Positions 6,455 to 10,212 of a DNA stretch of 10,212 nucleotides are shown here, in pieces. The stretch spans positions 1 through 10,212 of the forward strand of contig JAUVWB010000032.1 in NCBI GenBank assembly GCA_030604345.1. Direction: 5' to 3'. A program made the translations under genes and the position numbers. Origin of the DNA: Desulfofustis sp. (GTDB taxonomy: Bacteria; Desulfobacterota; Desulfobulbia; Desulfobulbales; Desulfocapsaceae). Position 1 is the stretch's first letter. Each line of letters starts with the position of its first letter. The notes beneath the pieces were generated by a model. That model searched no databases. It saw only the letters and a program-made list of their open reading frames with translations, and was not told the DNA's origin.

Positions 6455-8617
6455 ATGCAAGATGCGAAAAACCTGGCCGACTATCGTCGGCAGTGTCAAG
6501 AATCTCTGGAATACGATTTTTTGCGCAAGGCTCTGGACGCCTTCGCTGTCGCTTATCGCACCAGCCGCGCCAACGCCTTTGCCGAATTCGATGTTCAGGC
6601 GTTGATCAACGAAGTTGCCGATATGAAGGACGATGTCCTGCAGCGGTTGGACGAGCTCTACGACCAGTTCAAAGCCGTTGCCGAGGCTGCCGGGGTGACG
6701 GTGCACCTGGCCCGTGACGGAGAGGAGGCGAACCGGATCATCATCGACATCGCCCGCCAGACCGGATCGAAAAACATCCTCAAGGCCAAGTCGATGACCG
6801 CAGAAGAGACGCTGCTCAACCATGCCCTGGAAGACCAGGGATTGACGGTGATCGAGTCCGATCTCGGCGAGTGGATCATCCAGCTGCGTCACGAACCGCC
6901 GTCGCACATGGTGATGCCCGCCATCCATCTGTCTCGCTATCAGGTGAGCGACCTGTTCAGCGATGTAACCGGGACCAAGCAGGAAGCGGAGATCGAGAAA
7001 CTGGTGAAAGTGGCGCGCCGGGAGCTGCGGCAGAAGTTCGTCGAGGCCGACATGGCCGTCACCGGAGCCAATTTCGCCGTGGCCGAGACCGGCACCATCG
7101 CCACCGTTACCAACGAGGGCAACGCCCGGCTGGCCACCACGCTGCCGCCGGTGCATGTGGCGCTGTTCGGCATCGACAAACTGGTGCCCACCGTCAGGGA
7201 TGCCCTCAAGGTCCTGCGGGTCTTGCCGCGCAACGCCACCGGCCAGCAGATCACCTCCTATATCACCTGGGTGACCGGGGCCAATGAGTGTGCGGTGGGC
7301 CCGGAACAAAAGAAAAACATTCATTTCGTCGTACTCGACAACGGTCGTCGGGAGATGGCCAAGGATCCACTCTTCTCCCAGGTCTTCCGTTGCGTGCGCT
7401 GCGGGGCTTGTGCCAACGTCTGCCCGGTCTACCGACTGGTGGGCGGGCACAAGATGGGGCACATCTACATCGGCGCCATCGGGCTGATTCTCACCTACTT
7501 CTTCCATGGCCGGGACAAGGCGCGCAATCTGGTGCAGAACTGCATCAACTGCGAGGCCTGCAAGGACATCTGTGCCGGCGGCATCGATCTGCCGCGGTTG
7601 ATCAAGGCGGTCCATGCCCGCATTCAGGACGAGGAGGGCCATCCGCTGCCGAGCCTGCTGCTCGGCAAGGTGCTGCGCAACCGCAAGCTCTTTCACACCT
7701 TGCTGCGCACCGCCAAATGGGCGCAGAAACCGGTTGCCGGCTCTGACGGCTTCATGCGCCATCTGCCCATGGTCTTCTTTAAGGCCCATGATTTCAAGGC
7801 GTTGCCGACCATAGCCGAAAAACCGTTTCGCGATCTCTGGCCGAAGATAAAGCCGCAGGTCGCCGCTCCGCGTCTCAAGGTGGGCCTTTTTTCCGGCTGT
7901 GTGCAGGACTTTGTCTATCCGGAGCAGATGGTTGCCGCCGTCGAGCTGTTCGGTGATCATGCCGTGGCCATGAGTTTTCCCATGGAGCAGTCCTGCTGCG
8001 GGTTGCCGGTGCAGATGATGGGCGAGATGAAGGCCTCGCGCGATGTCGCCCTGCAGAACATGCGAGCCTTTGCCCGGGAGGATATGGACTATATCGTCAC
8101 GCTCTGCGCCTCCTGCGCGTCGCATTTGAAGCACAACTACCCGGTGCTGCTCCAGGATGACCCGTCGCTGACTGAGCAAGTGAAGGCCTTTACCGCCAAG
8201 GTGATCGATCTCTCATCCTTCGTCCATGATGTCCTGCAGGTGAAAGCGGAGGATTTTGCCGGCGATGGAAAAAAAACGACGTTCCATGCGCCTTGCCATC
8301 TCTGCCGCGGGCTTGGGGTGCACGAGGCGCCGCGCAACCTGATGCGCCGGGCCGGCCTGGACTACCGAGAGGCGTTCGAGGAGGAAGTGTGTTGCGGTTT
8401 CGGCGGGACCTATTCGGCGAAATTTCCGGAACTATCCGAGCAATTGCTCAAGCGCAAACTCGACCACGTGGAGGCCACTGGAGCCGAACTGCTGCTGACC
8501 GATTGTCCGGGGTGCGTCATGCAGCTGCGCGGCGGTCTGAAGAAAAGAGGTTCGAGCGTTGCCGTACAGCATACGGTTGAAGCGTTGGCGGCACGTCGAA
8601 AGAAAAAAGCCCGCTGA
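6455..8617 (+). CDS. lutBA: Fused LutB-LutA iron-sulfur protein (L-lactate dehydrogenase type)
   Basis: The 720-residue protein joins two subunits that are separate in Bacillus (LutB and LutA) and E. coli (YkgF and YkgE). Residues about 60-300 form a LUD domain with MAVTGANFAVAETGTIATVT and WVTGANECAVGPEQ. Two 4Fe-4S motifs follow: CVRCGACANVCP (Cys 313, 316, 319, 323) and CINCEACKDIC (Cys 363, 366, 369, 373). After a linker, residues about 474-720 are LutA-like with two CCG domains: FSGC (Cys 482), CCGLP (514-515) and CASC (551, 554); then APCHLC (614, 617), CCGFGG (646-647) and CPGC (684, 687). All expected cysteines are present. GGAG at 6442-6445 precedes ATG 6455 by 9 bases. The same LutB-LutA fusion occurs beside pta-ackA in Desulfovibrio (DVU3033, about 717 aa), so the fusion is a known arrangement. 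It should oxidise L-lactate together with LutC. A basic tail (RRKKKAR) ends the protein. Confidence 0.93.
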   Translation: MQDAKNLADYRRQCQESLEYDFLRKALDAFAVAYRTSRANAFAEFDVQALINEVADMKDDVLQRLDELYDQFKAVAEAAGVTVHLARDGEEANRIIIDIARQTGSKNILKAKSMTAEETLLNHALEDQGLTVIESDLGEWIIQLRHEPPSHMVMPAIHLSRYQVSDLFSDVTGTKQEAEIEKLVKVARRELRQKFVEADMAVTGANFAVAETGTIATVTNEGNARLATTLPPVHVALFGIDKLVPTVRDALKVLRVLPRNATGQQITSYITWVTGANECAVGPEQKKNIHFVVLDNGRREMAKDPLFSQVFRCVRCGACANVCPVYRLVGGHKMGHIYIGAIGLILTYFFHGRDKARNLVQNCINCEACKDICAGGIDLPRLIKAVHARIQDEEGHPLPSLLLGKVLRNRKLFHTLLRTAKWAQKPVAGSDGFMRHLPMVFFKAHDFKALPTIAEKPFRDLWPKIKPQVAAPRLKVGLFSGCVQDFVYPEQMVAAVELFGDHAVAMSFPMEQSCCGLPVQMMGEMKASRDVALQNMRAFAREDMDYIVTLCASCASHLKHNYPVLLQDDPSLTEQVKAFTAKVIDLSSFVHDVLQVKAEDFAGDGKKTTFHAPCHLCRGLGVHEAPRNLMRRAGLDYREAFEEEVCCGFGGTYSAKFPELSEQLLKRKLDHVEATGAELLLTDCPGCVMQLRGGLKKRGSSVAVQHTVEALAARRKKKAR

Positions 8618-8796
8618 TCTTTATGGGGTGTCCGAAAATCAAGGCGCTGATCCGTTCGTCAAACGCGGCGGTGGTTGGTATTGAGCGCACGATGGGATTT
8701 GGAGCAGACGCTGCACTCACTCTTGGTTGGTGGCTGATCGACGATTGAGACGGCAGCGTCACGTGGGGAGATGGTTCGTCAACCGGGAACGCGCTA

Positions 8797-8822
8797 CCGG
8801 CCGTGGCCCTCGAAGCGGCCGG
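8797..8822 (+). repeat. GC-rich inverted repeat upstream of the nitroreductase gene
   Basis: The arms CCGGCCG (8797-8803) and CGGCCGG (8816-8822) are perfect reverse complements around a 12-base loop. They end 27 bases before ATG 8850. A competing pairing, GGCCC (8805-8809) with GGGCC (8821-8825), uses some of the same bases. There is no following T-run, so this is not a typical intrinsic terminator. It could be a leader hairpin, an operator, or chance in GC-rich DNA. Confidence 0.45.
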
Positions 8823-8838
8823 GCCGCACAGCTCAGAC

Positions 8839-8844
8839 AGGAGG
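8839..8844 (+). promoter_or_regulatory. Ribosome binding site for the nitroreductase gene
   Basis: AGGAGG, extended to AGGAGGAG, lies 5 bases before ATG 8850. It decides that start over the in-frame upstream TTG/GTG codons near 8727, whose encoded extension is Arg-rich and unlike the family. Confidence 0.8.
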
Positions 8845-8849
8845 AGCCA

Positions 8850-9401
8850 ATGCAGTCTTTTCTTGACATAATCAAGGGCAGGAGAAGCATCCGGCGGTTT
8901 ACGTCGCAACTCGTTGACCAGGAAACCCTGACGACTATCCTGGACGCGGCGCGCTGGGCCCCTTCCTGGGCCAATACCCAGTGCTGGGAGATCATCGTCG
9001 TACAGGATGGCGAGATCCGGGCCGCCCTGTCGAAGCTGCTTTCGCCGAAGAACCCGGCCACCCTGGCGGTGGCCAATGCCCCCGTCACCCTGGCGCTGTG
9101 CGCCCAGCAACACAAATCGGGGTTCTACAAAGGTGAGCAGTCCACCGTCCTGGGGGACTGGATGCTCTACGATCTCGGTCTGTTGAACCAGACCATCTGC
9201 CTGACTGCCCAGTATCTCGGGTTGGGCACGGTTATCGTCGGGCTTTTTGACCACCTACAGACCAAAGCGTTGCTGCAGGTGCCGGAAGGCTATGAAGTGG
9301 TTTCATTGATTCCGCTCGGTTACCCGGATCAAGCCCCGTCACCGCCGAAACGGCGCGAGTTGAAGGAATTCGTTCACTACGACCGATTTGGCAACCGGTA
9401 G
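8850..9401 (+). CDS. Nitroreductase family protein (FMN-dependent oxidoreductase)
   Basis: This is a 183-residue protein of the nitroreductase fold, which binds FMN at a homodimer interface and reduces nitro, quinone or other electron-poor substrates with NAD(P)H; the physiological substrate is unknown. The N-terminal IIKGRRSIRRF supplies the usual Arg-rich FMN phosphate contact. It is followed by AARWAPSWANTQCWE, a variant of the common APSxxNxQPW motif. Mid-protein GDWMLYDLGLLNQTICLTAQYLGLGT matches the conserved helix and loop, and the C-terminal LIPLGYPDQAPSPPKRR matches the family's GYPD...PKR ending. The start is set by AGGAGG at 8839-8844. It lies 232 bases after lutBA and 53 bases before the hydrolase gene, so it is likely its own transcription unit, possibly shared with the hydrolase. 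Nothing links it to lactate oxidation except position. Confidence 0.9.
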   Translation: MQSFLDIIKGRRSIRRFTSQLVDQETLTTILDAARWAPSWANTQCWEIIVVQDGEIRAALSKLLSPKNPATLAVANAPVTLALCAQQHKSGFYKGEQSTVLGDWMLYDLGLLNQTICLTAQYLGLGTVIVGLFDHLQTKALLQVPEGYEVVSLIPLGYPDQAPSPPKRRELKEFVHYDRFGNR

Positions 9402-9454
9402 GGAGTGGTACGGTAGATCCAGATGGGGTCCTGCAGACAGCGAAGGCGCCGGCA

Positions 9455-10212
9455 ATGAAGGCCATCGCGGTGGCCGCCGCCGTGGCTGCGCTTGGCTATT
9501 GCGCACTGTGTCTGATGCTCTACCTGCGACAACGGGACCTGCTCTATTATCCGACACCTGCTCTCTCTTTCGCCCGGGTGGCAGCTGAACCACTACTGCT
9601 GCAGAACGGCGGTGAGACCGTGCGTATCTGGCGTATGCCGGCGTCTTCCGACGAGCGGGCATTGCTCTATTTCGGCGGCAACGCCGAGCAGGTGTCACTC
9701 AATATCGATTCGTTTCGTCGCCTGTTTCCCGATTGGACGGTCTACCTGATGAACTACCGCGGCTACGGAGGTAGTTCCGGAGCCCCCTCCGAGACGGCTC
9801 TCACGGCCGATGCACTCGCCCTGTATGATCGAATCAGTCATACCTATCAGACCATCGGGGTGATCGGCAGGAGTCTGGGCAGCGGCGTCGCCGCCTATCT
9901 TGCCGCTCACCGCCGGGTTGATCGCCTCGCCCTGGTCACACCCTATGACAGCATGGTTCATCTGGCGGCGTCCTATTACCCGTGGGTGCCGGTGCGGCTG
10001 CTGCTGCAAGATCGATACGATCTCCGGCCGCTGGTCGGGCGGCTGACCATGCCGAAACTGATCCTCATTGCCGAGCACGATGAGGTGATACCCGCCTCCA
10101 TCAGCGGAGCTCTCGTCTCCCTGTTGCCCAGCCAGACAACGCGCGTGACCATCATCGAAGGTGCCGGACACAACACCATCGGTGAACGACACCGTTATGA
10201 GCAGGAACTGAC
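9455..10212 (+). CDS. Membrane-anchored alpha/beta hydrolase, YfhR/BEM46-like (3' end missing)
   Basis: An open frame runs from ATG 9455 to the window edge with no stop (252 residues visible), so the gene continues beyond. Residues about 3-24 form one hydrophobic segment rich in Ala, Val and Leu, followed by RQRD. This fits a signal anchor, placing the hydrolase domain probably outside the cytoplasmic membrane. The fold shows LLYFGGNAEQ (oxyanion region), MNYRGYGGSSGAPSE, a nucleophile elbow GRSLGSG with Ser140, the acid EHDEVIP with Asp209, and GAGHNTI with His239, giving a complete catalytic triad. This pattern and the N-terminal anchor resemble the YfhR/BEM46/ABHD13 group, whose substrates are mostly undefined. 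GAAGG at 9442-9446 is a modest ribosome site 8 bases upstream. The visible length already covers nearly the whole fold, so only a short C-terminal part should be missing. The substrate cannot be predicted. Confidence 0.88.
   Translation, partial: MKAIAVAAAVAALGYCALCLMLYLRQRDLLYYPTPALSFARVAAEPLLLQNGGETVRIWRMPASSDERALLYFGGNAEQVSLNIDSFRRLFPDWTVYLMNYRGYGGSSGAPSETALTADALALYDRISHTYQTIGVIGRSLGSGVAAYLAAHRRVDRLALVTPYDSMVHLAASYYPWVPVRLLLQDRYDLRPLVGRLTMPKLILIAEHDEVIPASISGALVSLLPSQTTRVTIIEGAGHNTIGERHRYEQEL

Larger units (their letters stand above)
8618..8849 (+). other. 232-base spacer between the lactate operon and the nitroreductase gene
   Basis: No gene is convincingly supported here. I see no hairpin followed by a T-run after lutBA, so the operon's end is not marked by an obvious intrinsic terminator. 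I could not identify a clear sigma-70 promoter. A GC-rich inverted repeat lies near the right end (8797-8822). A 9-base direct repeat GTTCGTCAA occurs at 8654-8662 and 8774-8782. A 41-codon open stretch at 8623-8748 lacks a ribosome site. Confidence 0.6.

Noticed and set aside
5726..8179. An 817-codon open frame on the - strand across lutC and lutBA
   Set aside because: It is antisense to two well-supported genes and has His/Gln/Gly/Arg-rich low-information sequence with no recognisable motif. This is typical of antisense frames in GC-rich coding DNA.
8600..8640. Intrinsic terminator after lutBA
   Set aside because: The A-rich AAAAAAGCCCGC looks like the left side of a terminator, but no matching GCGGGC arm and T-run follow.
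8727..8849. N-terminal extension of the nitroreductase from an upstream TTG
   Set aside because: The added 41 residues are Arg-rich and not like the family, while AGGAGG sits 5 bases before ATG 8850, where family similarity begins.

Overview
The window is about 10.2 kb of GC-rich bacterial DNA with every convincing gene on the + strand. Gene content and order point to an anaerobic, probably sulfate-reducing member of the Desulfobacterota (former Deltaproteobacteria). The order is FAD-linked (D-lactate/glycolate type) dehydrogenase, iron-sulfur partner, phosphate acetyltransferase, acetate kinase, LutC-like protein, then a fused LutB-LutA protein. It closely matches the 'organic acid oxidation region' known from Desulfovibrio vulgaris (the DVU3027-DVU3033 neighbourhood). 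The lineage is inferred from this synteny and from protein character; no rRNA or other taxonomic marker is present.

Layout. Bases 1-1106 hold the 3' part of a glcD-like flavin dehydrogenase whose start lies upstream of the window. Bases 1118-2398 encode its two-cluster CCG-domain iron-sulfur partner (glcF-like). After a 60-base gap, 2459-4582 encodes a full-length phosphate acetyltransferase (pta) interrupted by one in-frame TGA at 3275-3277. ackA follows with a 4-base overlap (4579-5808), then lutC (5813-6451) and a 720-residue lutB-lutA fusion (6455-8617). All junctions except the one before pta are within about 11 bases or overlapping, so this is almost certainly one operon. After a 232-base gap come a nitroreductase-family gene (8850-9401) and, 53 bases on, a membrane-anchored alpha/beta hydrolase (9455 to the window end). 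The hydrolase is cut by the right edge.

How it works together (inference from the families). The GlcD/GlcF pair and the LutC/LutBA set would oxidise the D- and L-forms of lactate (or a related 2-hydroxy acid) to pyruvate. Pyruvate oxidoreductase, not in this window, would give acetyl-CoA. Pta and AckA then convert acetyl-CoA through acetyl phosphate to acetate with ATP formation by substrate-level phosphorylation. The nitroreductase and hydrolase look like separate accessory functions.

The most notable point is the in-frame UGA in pta. The reading frame, the domain motifs on both sides and the total length are all intact, so this is a sequencing error, a recent nonsense mutation, or UGA recoding/readthrough. 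I see no sign of a wholly new system here: no CRISPR, mobile element, tRNA or rRNA was found.
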